NCBI RefSeq assembly: GCF_003097235.1 | Contig: NZ_QEQQ01000012.1 | Coordinates: 1-64,000 of the forward strand | Origin: Pseudomonas sp. CC120222-01a | GTDB taxonomy: Bacteria > Pseudomonadota > Gammaproteobacteria > Pseudomonadales > Pseudomonadaceae | DNA length: 64,000 nucleotides | Reading direction: 5' to 3' | Shown: one piece after another, positions 1 to 9,151 of the stretch | How the letters are laid out: each line of letters starts with the position of its first letter | How positions within the stretch are numbered: position 1 is the first letter of the stretch | Notes under the pieces: generated by a model | Told to the model about the DNA's origin: nothing | What the model saw: only the letters and a program-made list of their open reading frames with translations | Databases searched by the model: none | Made by a program: the position numbers and the translations under genes

Positions 1-12
1 TTTTCTCGAATC

Positions 13-89
<77 letters not shown>

Positions 90-260
90 CCTGTGAGATC
101 GAATTCTACGGATTTCCTTGCCCATGTCAAGCGATATTGTAGAAAACCCTTTTTCGTTCAATCCCTTAGCGTCCATGCCTGGCTGCGGCTCAGGCGCGAC
201 GGGGCTTTCAAGCCGATTATCGAAGCAGGCTGTCTCAGCGTCAGCGGCATGCGCTACTAT

Positions 261-276
261 CTGTATGAATTTACAG
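261..276. promoter_or_regulatory. LexA (SOS) box upstream of dinB
   Basis: CTGTATGAATTTACAG fits the CTGT-N8-ACAG LexA operator exactly. It ends 15 bases before the dinB ATG at 292, where repressor would block transcription. It implies induction of dinB by DNA damage through RecA-stimulated LexA cleavage. Confidence 0.8.
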
Positions 277-291
277 TGGTGGCCGTCATCA

Positions 292-1356
292 ATGTCTTTG
301 CGCAAGATCATCCACATCGACTGCGATTGTTTTTACGCCGCCATCGAGATGCGTGACGACCCGCGCCTGGCCGGTCGCCCCATGGCGGTGGGCGGTTCGC
401 CTGACCGTCGCGGGGTGATTGCCACCTGCAATTATGAAGCGCGAGCCTATGGCGTGCGTTCAGCCATGTCATCCCGGCATGCCCTCAAGCTGTGCCCGGA
501 CCTGGAAATCGTCAAGCCGCGCTTCGAGGCCTACCGGGAAGCTTCTCGCGAGATTCACGCCATTTTTCGCGACTACACCGAGCTGATCGAGCCGTTGTCG
601 CTGGATGAGGCGTACCTGGATGTCAGTGAAAGCCAGTGGTATGCCGGCAGTGCCACGCGAATCGCCGAGGACATTCGCCGACGGGTCGCCCGCACTTTGC
701 ATATAACCGTTTCTGCAGGGGTGGCCCCGAACAAGTTCCTGGCCAAGATCGCCAGCGACTGGCGTAAGCCCAATGGCATCTTCGTTATTACCCCGGAGCA
801 GGTCGAAGCCTTCGTGGCTGCCTTGCCGGTGGCCAAATTGCATGGAGTCGGCAAGGTGACTGCCGACAAGTTGAACCGCTTGGGTATCGACACCTGTCTT
901 GACTTGCGTGAGTGGTCGCGGCTGGCGCTGGCACGTGAATTCGGCAGTTTTGGCGAGCGGCTCTGGGGGTTGGCGCGAGGGATTGACGAGCGTGCGGTGC
1001 ACAACGATAGCCGCAGGCAGTCGGTCAGCGTGGAAAACACCTACGACAACGACCTGCCAGACCTGGCCAGTTGCCTCGAGCGGTTGCCTGAGCTACTCGA
1101 AAGCCTCAACGAGCGGATTGCCCGCATGGACAGCAGTTACCGACCGGACAAGCCGTTCGTCAAGGTCAAGTTCCATGACTTCAGCCAGACCACCATGGAG
1201 CAGGCAGGGGCGGGCAGGGACCTGGAAAGTTACCGTCAGTTGCTACGCCAGGCGTTCGCCCGAGGTGGCAAGCCGGTGCGCTTGCTGGGAGTGGGGGTGA
1301 GGCTGCGGGATTTGCGCGGGGCGCATGAACAACTGGAGCTGTTCCCAGGCAATTAA
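292..1356 (+). CDS. dinB: DNA polymerase IV (Y family)
   Basis: A 354-residue error-prone translesion polymerase. The Y-family catalytic acids are visible as D10 (HIDCDC) and D105/E106 (SLDEAYLD). The helix-hairpin-helix region (LHGVGKVTADKL) and little-finger domain follow. The C-terminus ends in a QLELF clamp-binding motif, expected to dock on the beta sliding clamp. An open frame continues upstream to 118, but the ATG at 292 gives the standard N-terminus and the usual family length. The LexA box at 261-276 predicts SOS control. It converges on the lipoprotein gene at 1390-2343 across a shared terminator. Confidence 0.95.
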   Translation: MSLRKIIHIDCDCFYAAIEMRDDPRLAGRPMAVGGSPDRRGVIATCNYEARAYGVRSAMSSRHALKLCPDLEIVKPRFEAYREASREIHAIFRDYTELIEPLSLDEAYLDVSESQWYAGSATRIAEDIRRRVARTLHITVSAGVAPNKFLAKIASDWRKPNGIFVITPEQVEAFVAALPVAKLHGVGKVTADKLNRLGIDTCLDLREWSRLALAREFGSFGERLWGLARGIDERAVHNDSRRQSVSVENTYDNDLPDLASCLERLPELLESLNERIARMDSSYRPDKPFVKVKFHDFSQTTMEQAGAGRDLESYRQLLRQAFARGGKPVRLLGVGVRLRDLRGAHEQLELFPGN

Positions 1357-1358
1357 AG

Positions 1359-1385
1359 AGGGGCCGTAAAAACGGCCCCTTCTTT
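1359..1385 (+). terminator. Bidirectional intrinsic terminator
   Basis: AGGGGCCGT, an AAAA loop, then ACGGCCCCT, followed by TCTTT on the plus strand. A-rich sequence on the left gives a T-rich tail on the minus strand. It lies between the convergent dinB and lipoprotein genes and can serve both. Confidence 0.85.
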
Positions 1386-1389
1386 ATAG

Positions 1390-2343
1390 TTACTGCACGC
1401 CTGGATCAGCGACCAACCGACCAGTGGCCTTGGTCAGTGCTGACAGGAACTCCTGTTGCAGCTCAGGATCGTTACGTGTCAGCTCGACCAGGCTCTGCTC
1501 CATCTCGCTGGCTTCTTCTTCCAGGCCCAGCTCGGACAAGCGCTTGACCCGGTGTACCCACTGGCCGACATCATCATCCTCGAGGTCATCGAAGATCAGC
1601 TCATGGGCTTCGCGCAGCTTGTTGCGCAAGGTAGCGCTGACCAGCAGGCTGGCATCGCCACGCACCGCGTTGTCCTCATCGACCACTTGCAGGTGCAAGG
1701 TGCCGACGTGGTTCAGGTGCTGCTCCGAGAACGGGCTGTCCAGCAGGTTCAGGCGCAGCACGCCGTTCCTGTCGGTAGTCAGTTCGTGGGTCATCTTGCC
1801 CGCCTTGACTTCGACCAGCCGCTCGCTCCAGGGCACGCTGGTGAGCTCCTCGCGCTTGTCCTTCTGCACTTCGCTGATGCCCGCCAGGTTCTGCTGGGCG
1901 CGGCCATTGGACGGCGTGTTCATGAACGGGTTGAGGCCATCCATGCCATAGCTCAGCCAGTCGTGAGTCATGCTCTGCGGCAGGTTGCCGAGGGCGAACA
2001 CGTTGACCACGTTGGCGCCAATCCCGGCCACTACGGCTACCGCACCCAGCGGGATCTCGTAGATTTCCCGCCACGGTTGATACGGGGTGTAGCGGTCGTA
2101 GCGGCGGGTGACCTCGTATTCGGTGACCTCGAAACGCTTCTGCTCGTGGATGCGCACACGCCGTTGCGGAAGCTCCATCACCTTCGGCTCGCCAACATCG
2201 ATCTGCAAGGTGTGTTCGAGCAACTTGCGCTCGACACGCTCCTCATGATCGCTGCGCTGGGACATCTGGTTGGCGCAACCGCTGGCGAGCAAGGCGCCAC
2301 ACAGTGTGGCGCCCCCCAGGGTAAAGGTACTTCGCTTGGACAT
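1390..2343 (-). CDS. Putative lipoprotein of unknown function
   Basis: A 317-residue protein with a lipoprotein signal: basic N-terminus, hydrophobic stretch and lipobox LASGC with the acylated cysteine at C23. Residues around 100-120 include a hydrophobic segment (GAVAVVAGIGANVVNVFAL). The C-terminal third is acidic and probably helical. I do not recognise a named family. It lies 20 nt downstream of proS on the same strand, so the two may be co-transcribed, and it ends at the terminator shared with dinB. An outer-membrane or periplasmic location is inferred from the lipobox. Confidence 0.75.
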   Translation of the reverse strand: MSKRSTFTLGGATLCGALLASGCANQMSQRSDHEERVERKLLEHTLQIDVGEPKVMELPQRRVRIHEQKRFEVTEYEVTRRYDRYTPYQPWREIYEIPLGAVAVVAGIGANVVNVFALGNLPQSMTHDWLSYGMDGLNPFMNTPSNGRAQQNLAGISEVQKDKREELTSVPWSERLVEVKAGKMTHELTTDRNGVLRLNLLDSPFSEQHLNHVGTLHLQVVDEDNAVRGDASLLVSATLRNKLREAHELIFDDLEDDDVGQWVHRVKRLSELGLEEEASEMEQSLVELTRNDPELQQEFLSALTKATGRLVADPGVQ

Positions 2344-2363
2344 GATTACTCGTGCATTGATTA

Positions 2364-4079
2364 TCAGCGGCGAACGCGGGCCTGCAGGAAGGTCAGCACT
2401 TCATTGAGCGGCAGCGGGTGAGCTTCCGACTCGGTGCGGTGCTTGTACTCCAGGTTGCCGTCGGCCAGGCCGCGGTCGCTGACGACGATGCGGTGTGGAA
2501 TGCCGATCAGCTCCATGTCGGCGAACTTGATGCCGGGGCTGGTCTTCTTGTCGCGGTCGTCCAGCAGCACCTCGTAGCCGGCCGCGGTCAGTTCGGCGTA
2601 CAGCTTGTCGGTTGCTTCGCGGACGACTTCGGTTTCGTAACGCAGAGGTACCAGGGCGATCTGGAACGGTGCCAGGGCGTCGTTCCAGATGATGCCTTTG
2701 TCGTCGTAGCTCTGCTCGATGGCGGCGGCGACCACACGGGACACGCCAATGCCGTAGCAGCCCATGGACAGGACTACCGGCTTGCCGTTCTCACCCAGTA
2801 CCTGGCACTTGAGTGCCTCGCTGTACTTGGTACCGAGCTGGAAGATATGGCCAACTTCGATGCCGCGCTTGATCACCAGGGTACCCTGGCCGTCCGGGCT
2901 TGGGTCACCTTCGACGACATTACGCAGGTCGGCGACTTGTGGAACCGGCAGGTCACGCTCCCAGTTCACGCCGAAGTAGTGCTTGTCGTCGATGTTGGCG
3001 CCGATGCCGAAGTCGCTCATCAGGGCGACCGAGCGGTCGATCACGATTTCCAGTGGCAGGTTCAGCGGGCCGAGCGAGCCGGCACCGGCACCAATGGCCT
3101 CGCGCAGTTCGGCGTCGGTGGCCATGACCAGTGGGTCGGCAACCTGTTCCAGCTTGGCGGCCTTGATTTCGTTGAGCTCGTGGTCGCCGCGGACGATCAG
3201 GGCGACCAGCTTGCCTTCTTCGGCGCCGCGCACGATCAGGGTCTTGACGGTCTTTTCGATCGCCAGGCCGTGGTTTTCCACCAGTTGGGCGATGGTCTTG
3301 GCTTCCGGGGTGTCGACCAGGCGCAGTTCCTCGGTAGGAGCAGGACGCACGGTTTCACGCGGGATGGCTTCGGCCTTCTCGATGTTGGCGGCGTAATCGG
3401 AGCTGTCGCTGAAGATCACGTCGTCTTCGCCCGACTCGGCCAGGACGTGGAATTCGTGGGAGTAGCTGCCACCGATGGAGCCGGTATCGGCCTGCACTGG
3501 GCGGAAGTCCAGGCCCAGGCGGGTGAAGACGTTGGTGTACGCCTGGTGCATGCGGTCGTAGGTTTCCTGCAGGGAAGCCTGGTCGGCATGGAAGGAGTAG
3601 GCGTCCTTCATGATGAATTCGCGGCCGCGCATCAGGCCGAAGCGTGGGCGAATCTCGTCACGGAATTTGGTCTGGATCTGGTACATGTTGAGCGGCAGCT
3701 GTTTATAGCTGGACAGCTCGTTGCGGGCCAGGTCGGTGATCACTTCTTCGTGGGTCGGGCCGACGCAGAAGTCGCGCTGGTGGCGGTCTTTCAGGCGCAG
3801 CAGTTCAGGGCCGTACTGTTCCCAGCGGCCGGATTCCTGCCACAGCTCGGCAGGCTGGATGCTGGGCATCAGCACTTCCAGGGCGCCGGCGGCGTTCATT
3901 TCCTCGCGCACAACGTTTTCGACCTTGCGCATCACCCGCAGGCCCATCGGCAGCCAGGTGTACAGGCCGGAGGCCAGTTTGCGGATCATGCCGGCACGCA
4001 GCATGAGCTGATGGCTGATGACCACTGCGTCGGCAGGGGTTTCTTTCTGGGTGGCGAGCAAATATTGACTGGTGCGCAT
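2364..4079 (-). CDS. proS: Prolyl-tRNA synthetase
   Basis: A 571-residue class II synthetase that charges tRNA-Pro in the cytoplasm. It begins [18 protein letters not shown] and has class II motif 2 ([17 protein letters not shown]). The large inserted editing domain, about residues 230-390, hydrolyses mischarged Ala-tRNA-Pro and is typical of the bacterial type. The anticodon-binding domain lies at the C-terminus. Length matches the family. The region upstream of 4079, towards the porin terminator, should hold its promoter. Confidence 0.97.
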   Translation of the reverse strand: MRTSQYLLATQKETPADAVVISHQLMLRAGMIRKLASGLYTWLPMGLRVMRKVENVVREEMNAAGALEVLMPSIQPAELWQESGRWEQYGPELLRLKDRHQRDFCVGPTHEEVITDLARNELSSYKQLPLNMYQIQTKFRDEIRPRFGLMRGREFIMKDAYSFHADQASLQETYDRMHQAYTNVFTRLGLDFRPVQADTGSIGGSYSHEFHVLAESGEDDVIFSDSSDYAANIEKAEAIPRETVRPAPTEELRLVDTPEAKTIAQLVENHGLAIEKTVKTLIVRGAEEGKLVALIVRGDHELNEIKAAKLEQVADPLVMATDAELREAIGAGAGSLGPLNLPLEIVIDRSVALMSDFGIGANIDDKHYFGVNWERDLPVPQVADLRNVVEGDPSPDGQGTLVIKRGIEVGHIFQLGTKYSEALKCQVLGENGKPVVLSMGCYGIGVSRVVAAAIEQSYDDKGIIWNDALAPFQIALVPLRYETEVVREATDKLYAELTAAGYEVLLDDRDKKTSPGIKFADMELIGIPHRIVVSDRGLADGNLEYKHRTESEAHPLPLNEVLTFLQARVRR

Positions 4080-4183
4080 GGTTAGCCGTGTCGATTGCCT
4101 AAGACGTTGAAATAGCCCCGCATTGTACGGGGGCGAAACGAAGGCGTACAGAATGCCCCAGGGCGTGGCAGTTGTCAGCCAAG

Positions 4184-4213
4184 AAAAAGCCCGGCAAGTG
4201 TGCCGGGCTTTTT
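4184..4213 (-). terminator. Intrinsic terminator of the OprD-family porin gene
   Basis: A perfect 13-bp stem (AAAAAGCCCGGCA / TGCCGGGCTTTTT) with loop AGTG. Read on the minus strand it ends in a run of T. It lies 26 nt past the porin stop codon. Confidence 0.9.
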
Positions 4214-4239
4214 CAGGTGCGGGGCACTATAAGCCAGGC

Positions 4240-5514
4240 TTACAGGATGCTCAGCGGGTACTCGACGATCAGGCGCAGTTCGTCGATCGAGCTCGAACCG
4301 TAGTACACGCCATCGCTGGAGCGGTAGGTGGCCTGACGCACGCGGAAGCTCAGGTCTTTGGCCGGGCCTTCCTGCAGTACGTACTTGACGTCTACGTCGC
4401 GTTCCCATTCCTTGCCATTGCTGGTGGAACCGGTGTTGGCATCGCTACCACGCACGTAACGGGTCATGAAGGTCAAGCCTGGTACGCCGAACTCGGCGAA
4501 GTTCAGGTCGTAGCGAGCCTGCCAGGATTTCTCGTCTTCAGCGTTGAAGTCGGAACGGGCCACGGAGTTGGCCAGGAAGATGGTACCGCCACCGTCCACG
4601 CCGTAACCGTAGTCACCGTCACCGTGGACCTTCTGGTAGGCCAGGGTGAAGGTGTGAGCGCCGATGTTGTAGGCGCCCGACAGGCTGTAGGCCTGGTTGT
4701 CGAGCTTGGTCACGCCATCTTTCTCGGCGCGCTGCAGGCCTTGGCCATCGCTCTTGGTGTCATAGATGTTGAAGTCGAACACCAGACCTTGTTTGTCCGA
4801 GAGCGGCAGTGCCCAGTTGACGTTGGCATAGTACTTGCGCCAGTAGTCTTCGACCTTCGAGTAGTACAGGCTGGTGGACAGGTTGTCGGTGAAGGCGTAG
4901 GTGCCACCGATAACGTCTGCCTCTTTCAGGTGCAGGCTGTCATGGAAGGTCTGGGACTGGGCGTTCAGCGCGGTGAAGCGACCGGCGTTCAGGGTCAGGC
5001 CCTTGATTTCGTTGCTGGTGATCAGCGCGCCTTGGGCTACTTCTGGCAGCAGGCGGCTGTCATCGGTCGCGAACACTGGCATGGCGGTGAATTGGTCGCC
5101 GACTTTCAGTACGGTATCGGACATGCGCAGTTTGACCGCACCACCGCCTTCGGAGAACTCGTCCTGCGCACGGCCGTCAGCGTCAGTCGGGAACTGACCG
5201 GTGCTGTGGCGACCCTTGCCGCTGTCCAGTTTCACGCCGAGCATGCCGATGGCATCGACGCCTACGCCGATAACGCCCTGGGTGAAGCCCGACTCGTAAG
5301 TGCCGAGGAAGCCGAGGCCAGTTTCTTCTACGCGGCTCTGGGTGCCTGGCTCGTTGTTACGGAAGTCGCGGCTGAAGTACAGCATGCGAGTCTTGACGTT
5401 CAGCTTGCTGTCTTCGAGGAAACCCTTGGAATCGTCCTGGGACGAGGCAACGGCCATCTGCGAGGTCCCTGCCGCAACGGCCAGGGCGATCATGCTCCAC
5501 TTCATCACGCGCAT
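4240..5514 (-). CDS. OprD-family outer membrane porin
   Basis: A 424-residue outer-membrane porin with a signal peptide (MKWSMIALAVAAGTSQMAVA) followed by alternating beta-strand sequence and OprD-family landmarks (KGFLEDSKLNVKTRMLYFSRDF near the mature N-terminus). OprD-type porins form 18-strand channels for amino acids, peptides or organic acids. The exact substrate cannot be read from sequence, so no member name is given. A monocistronic unit is likely: it has its own terminator and a 740-bp upstream region. An ArgR-like direct repeat lies about 160-200 nt upstream of the start, suggesting arginine-responsive control. Confidence 0.9.
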   Translation of the reverse strand: MRVMKWSMIALAVAAGTSQMAVASSQDDSKGFLEDSKLNVKTRMLYFSRDFRNNEPGTQSRVEETGLGFLGTYESGFTQGVIGVGVDAIGMLGVKLDSGKGRHSTGQFPTDADGRAQDEFSEGGGAVKLRMSDTVLKVGDQFTAMPVFATDDSRLLPEVAQGALITSNEIKGLTLNAGRFTALNAQSQTFHDSLHLKEADVIGGTYAFTDNLSTSLYYSKVEDYWRKYYANVNWALPLSDKQGLVFDFNIYDTKSDGQGLQRAEKDGVTKLDNQAYSLSGAYNIGAHTFTLAYQKVHGDGDYGYGVDGGGTIFLANSVARSDFNAEDEKSWQARYDLNFAEFGVPGLTFMTRYVRGSDANTGSTSNGKEWERDVDVKYVLQEGPAKDLSFRVRQATYRSSDGVYYGSSSIDELRLIVEYPLSIL

Positions 5515-6254
5515 CGTGATTTGCTCCTTTGGTTTTTAGGAAGAGTACCGCTGCGCCCAAGTCTTTTAGTTATATGGGGCAGCTCTTTCTTGTTATGTCG
5601 GCGGAAATGTATAGCACGCTGACTGTTGTTGGCGATATGGCAAAAATCATCCTTTCGGGAACTTTATGGCCATGTCGCTTTTAGGTATTTCCATGTCGCA
5701 AATCACGTCCCGATTAACCGGGTCGTACAACGCCAGCGCTGTTCCACTGCCGTAACGATTCTGTAACTACAGATTCTGGCTATGGAAACTCCCTGGTGTA
5801 CCCAAACTCGCTGTTGTTATTTGTCGCGTCACCGGTCAATGCAGGTGTCGTGCCGACTTGGCGTGAAGAGAATGCAACAAGCGTGCTCAAAATTAACAAC
5901 GGTTCATGAAATTTTCACAAAGGCTGCTGCCAGAGCTTGGAAAGTGCCGAAAACACGGGGCGGGAGTTGTCTGATGGTGTGCCAACTTCAATGCACAGGC
6001 TAAAAGAAAAAGCTGCCATAAAAGTCAACGTGTTACCGACAACTGTTGATCCTGAGTCATTGATGTGGGTAGAAGCGTAGTGCCGCACACTTTTGTGGCC
6101 TCATTTTGGTGCGAAAAGTAGCGCTGTGTTACCGCCGTTGTGCAAGTCATGAAGATTCATGGGCTTAAAGCGTGCAGTTACGCGTCTGGCAGCATGCTGG
6201 AGCGGGCGAAGCAGAGTATCCTTGGCGCATAGGCTTACTTGTTGGAGATTAATC
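5515..6254. other. Long non-coding region between divergent porin and HIT genes
   Basis: About 740 bp with visibly lower G+C than its neighbours and no convincing gene. The 73-codon plus-strand frame at 5782-6003 has no ribosome site and atypical composition. The region must contain the divergent promoters for the porin and the HIT gene. The recognisable signal is the TGTCGC direct repeat at 5672-5713; a further isolated TGTCGC is at 5822. Confidence 0.6.
5670..5713 (+). promoter_or_regulatory. ArgR-like operator (two TGTCGC half-sites 21 bp apart)
   Basis: CCATGTCGC occurs at 5670-5678 and again at 5691-5699, exactly 21 bp apart. The Pseudomonas ArgR half-site, as I recall it, is TGTCGC-N8-AA-N5, a 21-bp unit used in direct repeat. 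The spacing and TGTCGC cores agree; the AA positions read AT and TC, so the match is partial. P. aeruginosa oprD is known to be induced by arginine through ArgR. Confidence 0.4.
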
Positions 6255-6674
6255 GTGTTTGATATGGATTCTCGTTTGCAGCAGGACTCCCTGGTGTTGG
6301 GTGACTTTCCGCTGTGCCGTCTGCTGCTCAGCAAGGATGCCAATTACCCGTGGTTCATCCTGGTGCCCAAGCGCGCAGGGGTGAGCGAGTTGTTCGACCT
6401 GAGCCAGGAAGACCAGGCGCAACTGTGGAAAGAAACCACCTACCTGGCCGAAGCGCTCAAACGCGAGTTCGCGGCTGACAAGATGAATGTTGCCACCCTG
6501 GGTAACGTTGTCAGCCAGCTGCACATGCATGTCATCGTCCGCCATCACGGCGATGCAGCGTGGCCCGCACCGGTCTGGGGCAAGGTGCCGGCTGTCGGGT
6601 ATGCGCCAGAGCAGGTGGATGCCATTCGTCAGCGTCTGCGTGCGCTGCTGAACCACGATTACCAGGAGGCCTGA
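6255..6674 (+). CDS. HIT-superfamily protein
   Basis: A 139-residue protein of the histidine-triad superfamily, which comprises nucleotide-binding hydrolases and transferases. The triad region reads [15 protein letters not shown]88, H90 and H92, so the first histidine of the classical triad is glutamine. The GTG at 6255 is chosen because GGAG lies seven bases upstream; the ATG at 6264 is an alternative. The stop is followed after one base by the slyX ATG, so the two form a small operon. The substrate is unknown. Confidence 0.85.
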   Translation: MFDMDSRLQQDSLVLGDFPLCRLLLSKDANYPWFILVPKRAGVSELFDLSQEDQAQLWKETTYLAEALKREFAADKMNVATLGNVVSQLHMHVIVRHHGDAAWPAPVWGKVPAVGYAPEQVDAIRQRLRALLNHDYQEA

Positions 6675-6675
6675 C

Positions 6676-6882
6676 ATGTCGGCAGAGTTGCGCATCATCG
6701 AGCTGGAAACCCGTCAGGCGTTCCAGGATGACACGATCCAGGCGCTGAATGATGTGGTGGTCGAGCAGGGACGGGTCATCGAGCGTCTGCAACTGCAGAT
6801 GGCCGAGCTGATCAAGCGTTATGAAGAGATGGTAGGGCAGTACGGCAGTGAAGGAGAAGAGGCGCCGCCACCTCATTATTGA
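6676..6882 (+). CDS. slyX: SlyX family protein
   Basis: A 68-residue coiled-coil protein starting [21 protein letters not shown] and ending PPPHY, both typical of SlyX. Heptads run through residues 5-55. The cellular role of SlyX is not established. It begins one base after the HIT gene stop and shares its transcript. Confidence 0.9.
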   Translation: MSAELRIIELETRQAFQDDTIQALNDVVVEQGRVIERLQLQMAELIKRYEEMVGQYGSEGEEAPPPHY

Positions 6883-6889
6883 TGAGTGG

Positions 6890-6914
6890 CCGCCCTGGGC
6901 TTGCCCCAGGGCGG
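6890..6914. terminator. Strong hairpin between convergent genes
   Basis: CCGCCCTGGG / CCCAGGGCGG, a perfect 10-bp stem with loop CTTGC. It lies between slyX and the convergent cold-shock-domain gene. Neither strand has a clear T tract, so termination by this hairpin is plausible rather than certain. Confidence 0.5.
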
Positions 6915-6921
6915 CGCAGGG

Positions 6922-7527
6922 TCAACGGCGGTTTACCGCGACCACGTCTTCGGCCTGCAGGCCTTTGTCACGGTGCATCACCGAAAATTCCACGCGCTGG
7001 CCTTCGACCAGGATGCGATGGCCCTCGCCGCGGATCGCGCGGAAGTGGACGAAGATGTCGTCGCCCGAGTCGCGGGAAATGAAACCGAAGCCCTTGGAGG
7101 TGTTGAACCACTTCACGGTGCCGGTATCGCGCTTGCTGGCTTCCAGTGGCGCACCTTGGCTGGCGCGCGCCTTCTTGCTGCTGCGGGCGAAGCCAGCCAC
7201 CAGGTGCAGGGTGACGGCCAGTGCGGCGCAGACCAGCGCCGCCAGGTTGCCCATTTCCGGGCGTGCCAGCAGGGTCAGGGTCTGCAGGACCACGGCCACC
7301 ACCAGCAGGGCGCAAGCCAGGTATTGCAGCTGTTGCCGCGCGCCGCGGTAATACAGCGGCACGACCGGGGCAAGCAGCAGGTTGAGCAGACCCAGCAGGG
7401 CCAGGTAGACCGCGTCGGGTTGCTGCAGGAAGGGTGTTGCGTCGGGTTTGAGGCTGGGCATGAGCGATAGCAGCAAAGCCGCAACGCCCGTCACCAGATG
7501 GACGATCTTGAACATGGGTTGGCTCAC
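6922..7527 (-). CDS. Membrane protein with C-terminal cold shock domain
   Basis: A 201-residue fusion. Residues 1-112 contain four hydrophobic segments, roughly 7-24, 40-58, 68-88 and 94-112. A basic linker (SSKKARASQ) follows. Residues about 135-200 form a complete cold shock domain with RNP1 KGFGFI and RNP2 DIFVHF, the nucleic-acid-binding motifs. The domain should face the cytoplasm and bind RNA or single-stranded DNA at the membrane. M5 at 7515 is an alternative start. Some annotations would call it simply a cold shock protein; the membrane half makes that incomplete. Confidence 0.85.
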   Translation of the reverse strand: MSQPMFKIVHLVTGVAALLLSLMPSLKPDATPFLQQPDAVYLALLGLLNLLLAPVVPLYYRGARQQLQYLACALLVVAVVLQTLTLLARPEMGNLAALVCAALAVTLHLVAGFARSSKKARASQGAPLEASKRDTGTVKWFNTSKGFGFISRDSGDDIFVHFRAIRGEGHRILVEGQRVEFSVMHRDKGLQAEDVVAVNRR

Positions 7528-7792
7528 AGTTGATAAGGCCGATCACAGGAAGAGCTGGCGGCACGGTGCGCATGAGGTGTAAAGCGCGAACACGTGGAGG
7601 CCAGCCTATGCACCCGGCAATGACAGTCTGCACGGGTGGCACCGTGCCTATTTAACAGCAAAGGCGGTGGCTTCTCAAACCGCAGGCGGCAGGTGCCAAT
7701 GGGTTGCCCTGTGTCATGGGCGCGTTGCGCCAGGTGTTGATACAGTGTGTAGGGCCCGCTTGATCATCAAGCCTTATGGAAAGGGGAACTTC

Positions 7793-8266
7793 ATGGCAAT
7801 CGATATCGGTATCAGTGAAGAAGATCGCAAATCCATCGTCGAAGGGCTTTCCCGCCTGTTGTCGGATACCTACGTGCTGTATCTGAAAACCCATAACTTC
7901 CACTGGAACGTCACCGGTCCGTCGTTCCGCACCCTGCACCTGATGTTCGAGGAGCAGTACAACGAACTGGCGCTGGCAGTCGACTCGATCGCCGAGCGGA
8001 TCCGCGCGCTGGGCTTCCCGGCGCCAGGTTCGTACGCCTTCTATGCACGGCACTCCTCGATCAAGGAGGAAGAGGGTGTGCCGCATGCCGATGAAATGAT
8101 CCGACAGCTGGTACAGGGTCAAGAGGCCGTGGTGCGCACTGCCCGCAGCATCTTCCCGGTGGTGGACAAAGTCAGCGATGAGCCGACCGCTGATCTGCTG
8201 ACCCAGCGCATGCAGGTGCATGAAAAGACAGCCTGGATGCTTCGGGTGTTGCTTGACGGTAATTGA
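7793..8266 (+). CDS. dps: Dps-family DNA-binding ferritin
   Basis: A 157-residue Dps/miniferritin that forms dodecamers, oxidises and stores iron and protects DNA in stress. The ferroxidase signature is present: [10 protein letters not shown], then FEEQYNEL and [11 protein letters not shown]. The ATG at 7793 is chosen over the upstream extension because AAGGGGA lies just before it and the N-terminus is standard. The 265-bp gap upstream holds its promoter. A terminator follows at 8293-8334. Confidence 0.93.
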   Translation: MAIDIGISEEDRKSIVEGLSRLLSDTYVLYLKTHNFHWNVTGPSFRTLHLMFEEQYNELALAVDSIAERIRALGFPAPGSYAFYARHSSIKEEEGVPHADEMIRQLVQGQEAVVRTARSIFPVVDKVSDEPTADLLTQRMQVHEKTAWMLRVLLDGN

Positions 8267-8292
8267 TCGGCTAATTGTGTAGGACGTGTCTG

Positions 8293-8334
8293 AAGGCCCG
8301 GCTGAACCCATTCCAGTCGGGCCTTTTCGTTTGT
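8293..8334 (+). terminator. Intrinsic terminator of dps
   Basis: AAGGCCCG pairs with CGGGCCTT at 8318-8325, extended by imperfect pairs towards the loop, followed by a T-rich tail (TTTTCGTTTGT). Confidence 0.8.
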
Positions 8335-8416
8335 ACAGGAAGGCTTTGCCGCTGCTTTGGCTGCCTCGCTCAGCGCTTTATTGGGCCCCAGTTGATTGAA
8401 CTGAGGAAGTGGCGCG

Positions 8417-8743
8417 ATGCAAGCAATCAAGCGTGCGGTGAGGGTGGGGCACTGGCCTGGCAAGCAGTGCATCGACCCGTTCAAGGCCGATTTCGACATG
8501 TTGCAGACTCAGCCCGTATCGCGTTCGGTGCGGTTGAACGGTTTTTCCACCTGCCTGCGCCTGGAGGCGGTGTATTGGGGTATCCTCGAGCAGATAGCCG
8601 CAGCGAATCAGTGCTCAGTCAGTGCCGTGTTGTCATATGTCGATCGCGAAGTGCACCTGCGCCAGGGGGGCGTGCGCAACTTCAGCGGGTTGATCCGGGT
8701 GATCTGTGTCGCCTGGTTGCGCGATCCACCGAGTGCACGCTGA
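8417..8743 (+). CDS. Ribbon-helix-helix domain protein
   Basis: A 108-residue protein. Residues 35-100 (SVRLNGFSTCLRLEAVYWGILEQIAA ... NFSGLIRVICVAWLR) match the compact RHH_4-type ribbon-helix-helix fold, in which a beta strand is followed by two helices and which usually binds DNA as a dimer. AGGAAG lies eight bases before the ATG. The first 30 residues are not part of the domain, and an internal start at M28 is possible. Targets are unknown; a transcription regulator is an inference from the fold. Confidence 0.7.
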   Translation: MQAIKRAVRVGHWPGKQCIDPFKADFDMLQTQPVSRSVRLNGFSTCLRLEAVYWGILEQIAAANQCSVSAVLSYVDREVHLRQGGVRNFSGLIRVICVAWLRDPPSAR

Positions 8744-8835
8744 TCGCCCGGCGGGCTGCGCAGTGTCGGTTAACCATATATAATCCCGCTTTTTGCTGCC
8801 CCGGCAGCCAGCGTTGTGGTTGACGAGAGACGTTC

Positions 8836-9057
8836 ATGCCCCTTTATGACTATCAATGTGCTTCCTGCGATCACCGGATGGAGGCGCTGCAGAAGATCAG
8901 CGCCGCGCCGCTGACCGACTGCCCGGCCTGTCAGGCGCCGGCATTGAAGAAACTGCTGTCGGTCCCCGGTTTTCGCCTGAGTGGCAACGGCTGGTACGAA
9001 ACCGACTTCAAGACCGGGGCGAAAAAGAACCTGGCAGGCGGCGACAAGGCCGACTGA
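8836..9057 (+). CDS. FmdB-family zinc ribbon protein
   Basis: A 73-residue protein beginning MPLYDYQCASCDHRME, with a second CPAC pair. The two CxxC knuckles form a zinc ribbon. FmdB-family proteins are common but poorly characterised; the name comes from a regulator of formamidase. A TATAAT at 8779-8784 is a plausible -10 element, about 50 nt before the start. Next to aspS in this and related genomes as far as I recall. Confidence 0.85.
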   Translation: MPLYDYQCASCDHRMEALQKISAAPLTDCPACQAPALKKLLSVPGFRLSGNGWYETDFKTGAKKNLAGGDKAD

Positions 9058-9151
9058 GTTGAATTGCAGTAGCCGGGTCTTGCAGTATTAGCCCTCCGGG
9101 CGGCCAAGGCCTCCAACGAATACACGAATCACGAGAAGCGAAACCACCATC

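Noticed and set aside
2418..4085. 555-codon plus-strand frame opposite proS
   Set aside because: It is the antisense shadow of proS; composition rich in Val, Gly, Asp and Gln with no start signal, while proS has full family motifs.
5782..6003. 73-codon frame in the porin-HIT gap
   Set aside because: No ribosome site, atypical composition and no protein-like pattern.
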